A stretch of DNA of 64,000 nt. Origin: Candidatus Scalindua japonica. GTDB taxonomy: Bacteria; Planctomycetota; Brocadiia; Brocadiales; Scalinduaceae. Below, piece by piece: positions 55,406 to 64,000 of the stretch. The stretch is from positions 18,840-82,839 of the forward strand of contig NZ_BAOS01000024.1 in assembly GCF_002443295.1 (NCBI RefSeq). Reading direction: 5' to 3'. Numbering within the stretch: position 1 is the first letter of the stretch; every line of letters begins with the position of its first letter. The translations under genes were made by a program, and so were the position numbers. Under the pieces are notes generated by a model. It saw only the letters and a program-made list of their open reading frames with translations. It was not told the origin of the DNA and searched no databases.

Positions 55406-57316
55406 ATGGGAATATTGAAAGAGAAATCACGGATTAAACGACAGTGGGAACAGCCAGTTGAAAAGACCGAACCAAAGCCTCTTTACCGACTCTTATCCGG
55501 TACCTCTTCTGAACGTATAAAGAGTCTTGCCACCAGTTTTCATAAAGCGGAAATAACAAAGGGGCAATGTGAAGTCTGGAAAGAAAATGTGGACATTGAG
55601 GAGGGTGATGAAAATTTCTTTGCCGCAATGTTTCGTAAACGTACTGGTTCCATCAGAATAAAGAGTGAACCCTCTACGGCAAAGATTTATTTAGATGGAA
55701 AAGCTAATGGCTACAGTCCGGATAGTATCAGGAACGTATCTCCTGGAATCCATGAGGTGGAGATCAGGTTGGACGGATATGATGTCTGGAGTAAAAAAGT
55801 ACATGTTGATGCATATGAAGGGATTGTCTTAAACGTGTTGCTTCAAAAACGTGCCGGTTCCATCAGAATTAAGAGTGAACCATCAACAGCAAAAATTTAT
55901 CTGGATGGCAATAACATCAGCTACACTCCGGATATTATCAGGGATGTAACCCCCGGCATTCATGAGATTGAAATCAAAACTGGCGGATACAATACCTGGA
56001 GTAAAAAGGTGACTGTTGAGGCAGGTGAAGAGAATGATTTAACCGCGGTTCTTCAAAAAAGAACCGGTGCTGTCAGCCTAAAGAGCGAACCTGCAATGGC
56101 AAAGATTTTCTTGGATGGCAATGCAATTGGTTTAACTCCTGATATTATCAGGGATATACCTCCCGGCAGTCATAAGGTGGAAATAACATTGGACGGATAC
56201 GATACATGGAGGAAAGAGGTGACTGTTGAGGCAGGACGAGAGAATGCCTTAACCGCGGTACTTGAAAAAAGTGCCAGTGTCGTCAGTATAGTAAGTGAAC
56301 CAGCAATGGCAAAGATTTTCTTAAATGGCAATGCAATTGGTATAACTCCTGCTATTATTCGGGATATAGTCCCCGGTATTCATGAGGTGGAATTAACATC
56401 GGACGGGTACTATACCTGGAGAAAAAAGATAACGGTTGAAGCAGGTGAAGAGAATGCCTTGACCGCAACACTTCAAAAGTATATCGACTCTATCAGAATC
56501 ATGAGTAACCCTTCAATGGCCTCGATTTATTTCAATGGTAATGCGCTCGGTCTGACTCCTCACAGGATAACAGATTTAAAACCGGATAGATATACCGTGA
56601 GAATTGTTAAGGAAGGGTATAAACCCTGGGAAGAAGTTGTTTCGGTTAAATCAGGGAATGAAACACTTATATCTGCAATGCTCAAATACGAATTAGTCAG
56701 GCTACGTTCAATTTATGATCAATTACCTGTTTCCCACGTATATTCCTTACCACATTTATCAATACATGAAACGAATAAACAGATATTTCACTGTCATAGT
56801 ACAATCAAGCATGATTATGAACAGAAAACTATTAATGAAAGCAAGGTAATCATTGATCACACTACCGAACTTATGTGGCACCAGTCTGGATCAAAGGATT
56901 ATATCAATTTGAAAAAAGCAATTAAATGGATAAAAAAGGCTAATCAGAAAAACTACGCAGGTTATAATGACTGGCGCCTGCCTACTCTGGAGGAAGCGTC
57001 ATCATTACTGGAGCAGAAAATGGTGAACAATAATTTTATAAACCCTGTCTTTGACAAAAAGCAATGGGGAATGTGGACGGGTGATAAATGCGGTAGAAGT
57101 AATGCGTGGATTGTAATCTTTGTAAACGGTACAATGAATCAGAGTCATGTTGGATCAGCCGCGACCTTTGTGAGGCCGGTAAGATCATTATTTGTACAGA
57201 GAGCTGATGTTACTGAACAATCTTCAACCGCTCAGGAATATTGTAATAAAATATTACACCAACAGATAGTAAACAGGAAAATGTTCGACATCATTCCTGT
57301 AAGCAGGCAGAATTAG
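55406..57316 (+). CDS. PEGA-repeat protein with C-terminal DUF1566 (Lcl-like) domain
   Basis: Five PEGA repeats of exactly 70 residues follow each other; their SIRIKSEPS-like starts are at 55651, 55861, 56071, 56281 and 56491. A partial sixth (KAEITKGQCEVWKENVDIEE) precedes them. PEGA units (PGIHEVEIRLDGYDVW) are small beta domains thought to bind surface polymers. The C-terminus (VIIDHTTELMWHQSG, YAGYNDWRLPTLEEASSLLE, GMWTGD) is a DUF1566/Lcl-type domain related to C-type-lectin folds. There is no signal peptide, so it may be cytoplasmic or exported by another route. ATG start after AGAGG. Confidence 0.85.
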   Translation: MGILKEKSRIKRQWEQPVEKTEPKPLYRLLSGTSSERIKSLATSFHKAEITKGQCEVWKENVDIEEGDENFFAAMFRKRTGSIRIKSEPSTAKIYLDGKANGYSPDSIRNVSPGIHEVEIRLDGYDVWSKKVHVDAYEGIVLNVLLQKRAGSIRIKSEPSTAKIYLDGNNISYTPDIIRDVTPGIHEIEIKTGGYNTWSKKVTVEAGEENDLTAVLQKRTGAVSLKSEPAMAKIFLDGNAIGLTPDIIRDIPPGSHKVEITLDGYDTWRKEVTVEAGRENALTAVLEKSASVVSIVSEPAMAKIFLNGNAIGITPAIIRDIVPGIHEVELTSDGYYTWRKKITVEAGEENALTATLQKYIDSIRIMSNPSMASIYFNGNALGLTPHRITDLKPDRYTVRIVKEGYKPWEEVVSVKSGNETLISAMLKYELVRLRSIYDQLPVSHVYSLPHLSIHETNKQIFHCHSTIKHDYEQKTINESKVIIDHTTELMWHQSGSKDYINLKKAIKWIKKANQKNYAGYNDWRLPTLEEASSLLEQKMVNNNFINPVFDKKQWGMWTGDKCGRSNAWIVIFVNGTMNQSHVGSAATFVRPVRSLFVQRADVTEQSSTAQEYCNKILHQQIVNRKMFDIIPVSRQN

Positions 57317-57375
57317 TCAGGCGTCTTTAATAATGTTTTTTCAAAACTATTATAAAATTTTTTCATGAGGCAATT

Positions 57376-57726
57376 ATGCATTGGATTACCCTCTTAAGTA
57401 TCACTCTGGTTGCAGCAGGTACTCTTCTTGCCATTTACGGACAGAATATAAGGAACAGACTTGACACTGTCCATCTACGTCAACGTATAAGTGAACTGAC
57501 ACAACAAGTCGATAAACTGTTATGCAGTGATAATGAACTGACCACAAAGCTGGAAGAACTTCAAAAGGATTTGTCTGAAAAAGACGAAACCATTTATCTC
57601 CTCAAATCGCGGCTTCATAAACAGATTGAGATCGATAATGAATACCAGAAAAACCTGTCTGAAAAGGACGAAACTATACGGTTATTCAGACACCGGTTTG
57701 GTAAACATTATTCGGTTATGGATTAA
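57376..57726 (+). CDS. Small membrane-anchored coiled-coil protein
   Basis: The 116-residue protein has one N-terminal membrane helix (LLSITLVAAGTLLAIYG) and then a long heptad-type helix. It contains a short internal duplication, NLSEKDETIRLF after DLSEKDETIYLL, 32 residues apart. I recognise no family. It lies 60 nt after the PEGA gene on the same strand and could be its partner. Confidence 0.6.
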   Translation: MHWITLLSITLVAAGTLLAIYGQNIRNRLDTVHLRQRISELTQQVDKLLCSDNELTTKLEELQKDLSEKDETIYLLKSRLHKQIEIDNEYQKNLSEKDETIRLFRHRFGKHYSVMD

Positions 57727-57905
57727 TACCAGAAGTTCCTCACAGAGAGGTATGAACAAAAAAAGGGTTTTCAGAAGATTGAAAACCAATTCGTGATGGG
57801 TATATAACAGTACCGAGTGGATGAAACCGAATAGATGGGACAATGTGCTGATTAACAATACACTGGAGACATTTTCATTATGAATACCCCCGCCCCTTCG
57901 CTAAA

Positions 57906-58430
57906 TCAAGACTGCCTGTTACTCAGCAAATCATAACCTCTCCTGTTTGCAAATCCCAGCTTGAATATCTTATCAATGAGTATATCCTTAGTTTGTCTGG
58001 AACTGGTTGTAATGTTTAATTTTGAACATAATTCGAGAAGAGTATTTTTTTTATGTTTTGAAAGCTCACTCATAAGCTGATCTGTCGGCAATTCTTCAAG
58101 ATGTTTCCGCAGATCATCAAAATTAACGGTACTTATTTTTGCTTTACCAGCCTTTTTCACTTTTGGGAAAATAGTATCGGCTAGATGTGGTTTGTCATTT
58201 AATGAATCCAGAAAAGAGATAAGTGTGTGGACCGCCTGAGAGAGTTGGTGCTTCTCTGATTCGTCGGGAAGGAGATAAATATTGTTTTTTAATGTATTAA
58301 GTTCTGTAATTATATCATGTATGTCCTTACTGATCCTCTGTTTATCGTCCTCTCCGGGCAGCAGCGAGATACACTCTTGTATTTTTGACAATGCGTCATG
58401 AATATTCAGTTTCTTTTTTGCCCTTGCCAT
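57906..58430 (-). CDS. Uncharacterised partner of the ParA ATPase
   Basis: The 174-residue protein begins basic (MARAKKKL) and contains two related helical repeats (ISLLPGEDDKQRISKDIHDI and IYLLPDESEKHQLSQAVHTL). The C-terminus (KNTLLELCSKLNITTSSRQT, then KDILIDKIF) resembles a SAP/Rho-N-type helix-extended-loop-helix, which often binds nucleic acid. It starts 2 nt after the ParA stop, so the two are co-transcribed. It may play the adaptor role that ParB or a cargo protein fills elsewhere, but it is not a recognisable ParB. Confidence 0.65.
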   Translation of the reverse strand: MARAKKKLNIHDALSKIQECISLLPGEDDKQRISKDIHDIITELNTLKNNIYLLPDESEKHQLSQAVHTLISFLDSLNDKPHLADTIFPKVKKAGKAKISTVNFDDLRKHLEELPTDQLMSELSKHKKNTLLELCSKLNITTSSRQTKDILIDKIFKLGFANRRGYDLLSNRQS

Positions 58431-58432
58431 AT

Positions 58433-59452
58433 TTAACCACCAACTTTATCCAGAAATTCTTCAGTTACCAGTTTGTATTGCCCGGCTACACGTTTTGAGT
58501 TGTCATCTTTCAGCAGAAAGACCGGAACAGCCTGTGCCGCAGCCTCTGTATAGCCTGCACCCCATGAAATATAGTTTTCAAAACACAGATCGCTGTGATC
58601 CCTTCGAAGTTCATTCATTTTGTCTTTATGAGTATTCACCACACCCTGTCCAAAAGTTCTTACCATAGTAAACAGTATTCCTTTGAGGGTGATATTATGT
58701 ATTTCAGAACCGGCCAGGTCGCATTTCCTCTGCATCGTAGCGTTCAACTCCCTGATCTTTTCCATGAGTATATTTATCCCTATAGTTGACATGTGATCCG
58801 GTATTGATGTTATTAGATAATAATCGCTTGCAGCAAGTGCGTTTTGAGTAACAAGATAAAGATTTGGCGGACAATCTATAAGGACATAATCATAGTAGTC
58901 TTTAACCCTGTTGATAAAATCTCTGAGGATACGGCGCTGGTCCACATAGAAAAGAGCATCCCTTATTTCGCTTGACGTATCTAGGCCCAGAGCTTCTTTT
59001 ACCCGTTTCAATGTTCGTTTGAGTACAAAAATCGGTTCCTGCATGAAACCGGATTCTATTTTTCTCCAGACTTTTGCGGCCAGATCAATATCAATACCTA
59101 ATAAATCTATATCCGATGGAATCAGATCCAGGTCCCTTACCACATGTTTTGTGATCTTGCTGCCGGAAAATAATTCAATTGGCGATTTCCATATAATACT
59201 TTCTGATGGAAACTTTTCAAAACTATCCTGTAGATAATGCTCAAAGAGGCTGGCAGTTGTTCCATCCTCGCTTTTGAACACTTCCCATCGTTCGGGAACA
59301 ACACACAGAAAAGTCAGATTAGTCTGGGGATCAACATCAACAAGTAAAACTTTCTTATTATGATAAAGAGAAAGTGCGCAACCGATATGGTAGGTAGTCG
59401 TCGTTTTGCCAACACCACCTTTATAGTTAATAAATGAAATAACTTTTCCCAT
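58433..59452 (-). CDS. ParA/MinD-family ATPase
   Basis: The 339-residue protein has the deviant Walker A motif KGGVGKTTTTYHIG at residue 11, the A' motif VLLVDVDPQTNLT and the Walker B strand DYVLIDCPPNL. ParA ATPases form dynamic gradients on DNA to position plasmids, chromosomes or protein cargo. An insertion of about 60 residues follows the A' motif. No parS-like repeats or ParB gene were seen, so it more likely positions a protein complex. The gene begins with ATG after a weak site and is followed by the SAP-like partner. Confidence 0.88.
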   Translation of the reverse strand: MGKVISFINYKGGVGKTTTTYHIGCALSLYHNKKVLLVDVDPQTNLTFLCVVPERWEVFKSEDGTTASLFEHYLQDSFEKFPSESIIWKSPIELFSGSKITKHVVRDLDLIPSDIDLLGIDIDLAAKVWRKIESGFMQEPIFVLKRTLKRVKEALGLDTSSEIRDALFYVDQRRILRDFINRVKDYYDYVLIDCPPNLYLVTQNALAASDYYLITSIPDHMSTIGINILMEKIRELNATMQRKCDLAGSEIHNITLKGILFTMVRTFGQGVVNTHKDKMNELRRDHSDLCFENYISWGAGYTEAAAQAVPVFLLKDDNSKRVAGQYKLVTEEFLDKVGG

Positions 59453-60670
59453 GGATACTATATCTTTAATGAAGACCTCAATACAAAATCTATTACCCGT
59501 AAAGATTGCCGTGTATAATGCAGAAAAGTGGCTGATAAAGCAAATGAATATATCATGGGGTTACCAAAAGGGATAATAATCAAAAGCAAAAATAGTATCC
59601 CTCCACGATGGTCCCGCAATCAATTAACCAGGTAATAATCTCTTTTATCATTCACAATAAGAGAGGATGAAGGAGATTATTCTTTCCTTTAAATCAGTTA
59701 CTAATTAATCAATCGATTCCATTATATTTACAAAAACAGGATTGAGTAAGTACCGCTCCTCAGTCACCCATTTGCAGCATACAAGAGTGTGGATCTGCAT
59801 GATAATCTCAGAAACGGCTCCTCACTCATCAAACATCGGAAACACAACTTCTATTAGACCAAAGGAATATACCATTTATTTAAAAAGTGTCAATTAGCTT
59901 TTTCATGGTATGTCGACTAAAATTTCTAGTTGAATCTGAAATTATGAATTGACTATTAGTTCGAAAAACCTGTACGGAGTTTACACTCAACGATATAGTA
60001 TAAAATGTAAAAGATGCGTGGTGAAGTACCTTGACCATTTGCAATATCATTGTCACGTGAGCTATCAGGATTGAGTTTCACCGAAATAGCAAAAAAATAA
60101 GATTAAATCATACAAAACGATAGCTTCAAGTAATTTTCGTTTGAAAAAGAGAATGAAGAAAAATAGAAAAATTAAAAAAACAATATGTAATTATGTAATA
60201 TCAAGAGCGACTTGCAGCCAAGAGGAGATTTGACTCCTATTTTATTTCTTGGATATATTTTTTCTTCAGCGTTATAGCCGATCTCAAACCATGCCAAAAG
60301 TGTATTTGAGGGGTTTTTGGTATATGAAATATTGAGGTTGTAAGTATCGATATGAAAGCGGTTTATCTGGGTTGTTCTTGTGAGAAATTTGTTTTGCAGG
60401 TGTTCTCATTATATATAGTATTCATACTGTAGAGTTTTTAAAGGCTATTTAGGGAAAAGAGTTTCCTGATTAAGAATTAAAATAACATCTTGAAGATAGT
60501 AAATGTGGAATTGTTTTGGACTATGAAGCCTTACAATACATCCTTGGTTTATTCCGTGAGAAGTTAGGAAGAACCAGCAAAGATGATCGGTAAAATTGAT
60601 GACAAGAATATCATGAGTGCTTTAAGATTACCAAAATTTGTGAAAAATTATTTTTCATCTGGCCCCAGAA
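59453..60670. other. Long intergenic region with a solitary repeat
   Basis: The 1.2 kb region is AT-rich and has no convincing gene. It holds an isolated copy of the transposase-linked repeat (60213-60242) and a weak hairpin near 60290-60325 (GCCAAAA/TTTTGGT). A 34-codon plus-strand frame from 60582 is too short to call. Confidence 0.45.
60213..60242 (-). repeat. Solitary copy of the REP-like element
   Basis: It begins TGCAGCCAAGAGGAG, the exact reverse complement of the end of the 54563-54591 element. It then keeps TGAC and CCTATT at matching positions. No transposase is attached. Confidence 0.55.
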
Positions 60671-61283
60671 TTACCACATTTTAAGATCATCGTTTTCATG
60701 AGAATCAACAATTTTTATATTTGTATTGCAATTTCCATTTGCATCAACTTCAAAATCATGTCTGCCGCAAAAGGATTGCCCCAAAGTGTAAACTGAATTG
60801 TCTAACTTGAAAGGGATTACTGTTTTAGCTTCATTAATTTTGTCAACAATGATTTTGCATACAGTCCCGGAATTACCAAATTCTAAATCATATTTTGGAT
60901 CAGTTGGATCAGGTGAAGTTAATTTAAACCAACCATTTCCTTCATCAACGATTTTCCAATTTCCACACAGTCCACCTTCTTTTTCCGGTACCAGTGCAAC
61001 GGTGTATGGTTTAATTTTATCCAGATAAAAACGAAACTCGTGGACATATCTCGGTGTATGCTCACACCACATAAAAACTTCAGCACTTTTTTGTTTTACA
61101 TTTAAGCTAGTTGAGAAATCGATAATGCCGTTACTGGTATCTCCATATATTTTTGCGGCATCAATTTTACCAATTAAAGGAGGAGTACTCTTTAGCCCCT
61201 TATAAAAAATGTCACACTTGATTTTAAATACTCCATCTTTCGGTTTCTTTGGAGTAATATAGCTTATTTTATATTGCCCCCCC
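60671..61283 (-). pseudogene. C-terminal part of the VWA protein, out of frame
   Basis: This frame (TGA side at 60671) continues the VWA protein at the sequence level: QYKISYITPKKPKDGVFKIK is the usual end of batB/VWA-type domains. A beta-rich region of about 190 residues follows. It has no ribosome site of its own; the open frame up to 61354 only repeats the VWA sequence in the wrong frame. Four cysteines in the C-terminal half suggest an exported domain. I treat it as the second half of the gene at 61269-62798. Confidence 0.7.
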
Positions 61284-62798
61284 CAAATCTCTAATAATAT
61301 TTTGAAAACGCTCCAATAAAACACATATATCTTTAGCATGGACATATGTCCCACCTGTCTGACTAGATATATCTTTTAATACATTTTCTTCATGAACTTC
61401 GCCAACCCCAATGTTGTAAACATGTATATTCCGTATGAGTGCTAGCTCTATTATGTCTTCTGGAGTAACAACACTACCATTATCAAACCCATCAGACAAA
61501 AACAGTAAAGATCGAAAAACTCTGGGATTATGTTTAGAAGGATACTGCTCTAAACCCATATAAACGGCATCCCAGCAATTTGAGAAATCGCTATATATTT
61601 CCTCTGATGCAAAATTAGTAATTGCGTCTTTCGCCACATTTTTGCTAGTCACAAATGACTGTAGAATTGATGGTTCAGCATCAGGTCTGTGAAACTCTAT
61701 TGCACCTATTTGATGAGTTTCTTTGAGACTATCTATCAGGGATTTTACCCCCACAATCATAGTTTCAACACCATGATGGTTCTTTTTCATTGACGAAGAG
61801 AAATCTAAGACCAGCATAACTTGCAGTTGAAAATCATCCTGAGAAGAAAGAAAAGCACGGCTTTCTGAATAGTCAATCTCTTTTCCATTTTCCCATATTT
61901 TCAAGGAGTTCAAATCAAGCTCCTGCGGATTAATAATTATGGCATGATTATATTGATCTCGTAGAGAAAAAATATATTGAACATTGCTGGGAGTCTGGTG
62001 TGCTCTATAAATATTCTTAAATACGATCTTATCAAATTGATATTCAATCGCCACTGGTGATACTTCATCAGAGAGTTCACTATTCTGAGCATCTTCAACT
62101 TTAATAGTATATTCCTGACCACCCGGAAGAAGGTCTTTTGTTAGCTGCCATTTAAATTCACCAGGACTTACATCATCATTTCTAAATTGGTAATAATCTG
62201 CAATATTTTCAACTACACAACCATTCGAAAGAAGATAAATGTTAACAAAATCAAATATGCCCATAGACGCATTCCAACTTATAGTAACTTCACTTCCAAT
62301 CTCAAGTGCGGTATTCGCTGAAGGATTATTAATGGTTATAGCGTCTTCTCCTCTTTCCGCCAATAAGGTAATAGTTTTATCTCCTCCATTTGATTTAATA
62401 TTGATTGCACCTTTGTGACTACCAATGGATAGCTTGGTCCTGTCTATTCTTATATTTATAGTCTCTGGTTCTTCAGAAATAACACCTGACGTTGGATAAA
62501 CTAAAAACCAGGAACTACCTTCACCAGTTTCTATTCTAAATGTGGACGATTTTTTTCCAAAATCAAAAATTCCAAAATTAAAGATCCCAAAAACACCTTT
62601 TTTCTTAAAACTATTACTAACTGTAATTAACTTCTCATTTTCTCCGTCTTTAAAATTCAAAGAGCTTGGAATAACTTTAATACTAGGGACACTATGAAAA
62701 CTCAGGATGCAAGCAGCGACAGCAATTAATAACAAAACAGATATAGTAATTTTAAAAGTTTTTTTTATTTTTTTAATGTCTTTTTTTTCACTTTCCAT
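61269..62798 (-). CDS. VWA-domain protein with N-terminal Ig-like domains, split by a frameshift
   Basis: One N-terminal membrane helix (ISVLLLIAVAACILSF) is followed by a BACON-like beta domain (about 35-130: GSSWFLVYPTSGVISEEPET). Next come a Ser/Thr-type (KNH-like) domain (about 135-235) and a von Willebrand A domain (about 315-500). The metal site is complete: DFSSSMKK, the Thr/Ser region and LSDGFDNGS. VWA domains bind protein ligands in a metal-dependent way. The frame stops shortly after a run of eight G (61284-61277 on this strand). One G fewer would read on into the next frame and give a protein of about 705 residues. So this is a phase-variable or error-split gene. Confidence 0.82.
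   Translation of the reverse strand: MESEKKDIKKIKKTFKITISVLLLIAVAACILSFHSVPSIKVIPSSLNFKDGENEKLITVSNSFKKKGVFGIFNFGIFDFGKKSSTFRIETGEGSSWFLVYPTSGVISEEPETINIRIDRTKLSIGSHKGAINIKSNGGDKTITLLAERGEDAITINNPSANTALEIGSEVTISWNASMGIFDFVNIYLLSNGCVVENIADYYQFRNDDVSPGEFKWQLTKDLLPGGQEYTIKVEDAQNSELSDEVSPVAIEYQFDKIVFKNIYRAHQTPSNVQYIFSLRDQYNHAIIINPQELDLNSLKIWENGKEIDYSESRAFLSSQDDFQLQVMLVLDFSSSMKKNHHGVETMIVGVKSLIDSLKETHQIGAIEFHRPDAEPSILQSFVTSKNVAKDAITNFASEEIYSDFSNCWDAVYMGLEQYPSKHNPRVFRSLLFLSDGFDNGSVVTPEDIIELALIRNIHVYNIGVGEVHEENVLKDISSQTGGTYVHAKDICVLLERFQNIIRDLGGAI
61277..61284. repeat. C8/G8 homopolymer at the VWA frameshift
   Basis: Eight consecutive C on the plus strand (G8 in the gene) lie exactly where the reading frame must change to keep the VWA domain homologous. 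Such tracts slip in replication and are typical phase-variation sites, and also typical sequencing-error sites. Confidence 0.85.
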
Positions 62799-63335
62799 CT
62801 TTATATAATATCCTTAACCCTAAATCTTCTTTTATAAAAAAATCTTTAACCTAAATCGAGTGAAATTAAAGTTCAAAACCGAAAAGGAAGTTCTCTGACA
62901 AGCTTCTGACTCCCTTTACAAACCATGCCTTGTGGGGTCGGTTTTTATAATTGACCCACAGATTACAACCAGTTGATGACAAAATATTTCTAGCTAAATA
63001 CTGTTAAAAATATAAGTTAAATGATATAATTTGTCAAGTAACTTAACAGAAATGTTAAGCCAGTTTAGAAATATCATATTTTCTTGCATCCAGGACAACA
63101 AACTTCTAAAGAGATAGTTTCAGGTGATACGTACATCTAAAAAAGTTAATATTCTTTGTATAGACAATTGAGAGGGGTTTAAGTTTACGATAATCAGCAA
63201 TTTATATTTTAGAATACGACAATCCATCGAATTGTAGTTTCATATCATACATCGATATACTTTTATTTTATAATTAAAAGGATATGCTTTCACTCAATTT
63301 GATTTTATTTATGGAATAATTAAGGAGAAGTGATT
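62799..63335. other. Intergenic region between VWA and aquaporin genes
   Basis: It is AT-rich. A hairpin with arms TGTGGGGTC (62931-62939) and GACCCACA (62953-62960), with one bulged base, may be a terminator or regulatory stem. I see no gene. A TAAGGAG ribosome site lies at 63321-63327 before the aquaporin ATG. Confidence 0.45.
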
Positions 63336-64000
63336 ATGTCATTGTAAAAAAAATTGGGTGCTGAATTTATTGGCACATTTTGGCTTGTTCTAGGCGGTTG
63401 TGGTAGTGCGGTCCTTGCTGCTTCCTTTCCAAATGTTGGTATCGGGTTGCTAGGAGTTTCTTTAGCCTTTGGTTTAACTGTTTTGACCATGGCATTTGCT
63501 ATTGGGCATATATCAGGCTGCCACCTTAACCCTGCAGTTTCAATAGGTCTTTGGTCTGGAGGTCGGTTTTCTAGTTCAGAACTTGGTCCATACATTATTG
63601 CTCAGGTTGCTGTAGGTATTGCCGGAGCCGCGGTATTATATATTATAGCAACAGGAAAAGCAGGTGTTGAGGTTGGTGGGTTTGCTTCAAATGGCTATGG
63701 TGAACACTCTCCAGGTGGCTACAGTTTGATAGCAGCATTGGTGACAGAAGTTGTTATGACTTTTATGTTTCTATTAATCATATTAGGCGCTACTGACAAG
63801 AGAGCACCGCAGGGTCTTGCGCCTATTGCGATTGGTCTTGGTTTAACTCTGATTCATCTTATCAGTATTCCTGTAACTAATACTTCAGTCAATCCTGCAC
63901 GAAGTACAGGAGTGGCACTCTTTGCTGACGGGTTGGGCGATACTTCAATTATGGATTGTTTTGGATTGCTCCAATTGTTGGTGCAATCTTGGCCGGTGTT
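63336..64000 (+). pseudogene. aqpZ: Aquaporin Z, early stop and frameshift, cut by window end
   Basis: The translated sequence is very close to bacterial AqpZ water channels: [20 protein letters not shown], both NPA pore motifs (HLNPAVS and SVNPARS), and [15 protein letters not shown]. After a TAAGGAG site, ATG TCA TTG is followed by TAA at 63345, before the conserved region. Near 63950 one base is missing: the expected [13 protein letters not shown] lies in the next frame. So the gene carries two lesions, or two sequencing errors. A TTG at 63354 could restart translation after the stop, but the second lesion remains. The 3' end is outside the window. Confidence 0.8.

Noticed and set aside
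60582..60683. 34-codon plus-strand frame before the VWA region
   Set aside because: It is too short, has no ribosome site and overlaps the 3' end of the minus-strand gene.

Overview
The window looks like chromosome from a low-GC member of the anammox group (Planctomycetota, Brocadiales; a Scalindua-like species is my best guess). This rests on gene content, not a marker gene. The signs are an octaheme hydroxylamine-oxidoreductase-type cytochrome, a NarK-type nitrate/nitrite carrier, a remnant of the sodium-type N-ATPase operon, several small monoheme cytochromes, and many sensor and transport proteins fused or duplicated in unusual ways. I found no rRNA, tRNA or CRISPR array.

Layout. 0.3-3.6 kb (minus): a three-part fusion of a degenerate phosphoglycerate kinase, a helix-hairpin-helix linker and glutamate dehydrogenase. 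4.0-4.8 kb: a PlsC acyltransferase. 5.1-10.1 kb (minus): a giant secreted repeat protein with a recent internal duplication. A perfect 62-nt palindrome lies upstream of it. 10.4-15.6 kb: a decayed N-ATPase operon in atpDCQRB-E-AG order. atpF is absent and there are frameshifts, a nonsense codon and deletions in D, Q, B and A. 15.7-17.7 kb (minus): a TetR regulator and an FAD reductase. 18.2-31.4 kb: an island that looks built for inorganic carbon and ion balance. It holds a SulP carrier with a fused PII-like domain, a translationally coupled Na+/H+-type antiporter, a ClC channel, a second SulP carrier and a beta-carbonic anhydrase. Mixed in are an aldo-keto reductase, an HTH regulator, two monoheme cytochromes and an acyl carrier protein. 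31.8-35.2 kb: an outer-membrane porin, another monoheme lipoprotein, a siroheme-type domain protein and a VOC-family remnant. 35.3-41.9 kb (minus): a TetR/MFP/RND efflux operon in which the RND pump is fused to its outer-membrane factor.

42.2-54.6 kb is a nitrogen-oxide island: octaheme cytochrome, a duplicated-Cache/PAS sensor, a class III cyclase (minus), a lone response regulator, a Cache sensor with its own heme motif, a lone PAS protein, NarK and a tandem TDT/SLAC1-type channel. None of the sensors carries a histidine-kinase domain, so signalling must pass to proteins encoded elsewhere. 54.6-59.5 kb: a REP-type transposase remnant, a PEGA-repeat protein, a coiled-coil membrane protein and a ParA ATPase with an unknown partner. 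60.7-62.8 kb (minus): a VWA-domain protein split by a G8 tract. 63.3 kb to the end: an aquaporin Z gene with an early stop and a frameshift, cut by the window edge.

Single-base lesions recur in otherwise well-conserved genes (atpD, atpQ, atpA, VWA gene, aqpZ, VOC remnant). Some could be sequencing errors, especially in homopolymers. The multi-gene deletions in the ATPase operon cannot be explained that way.
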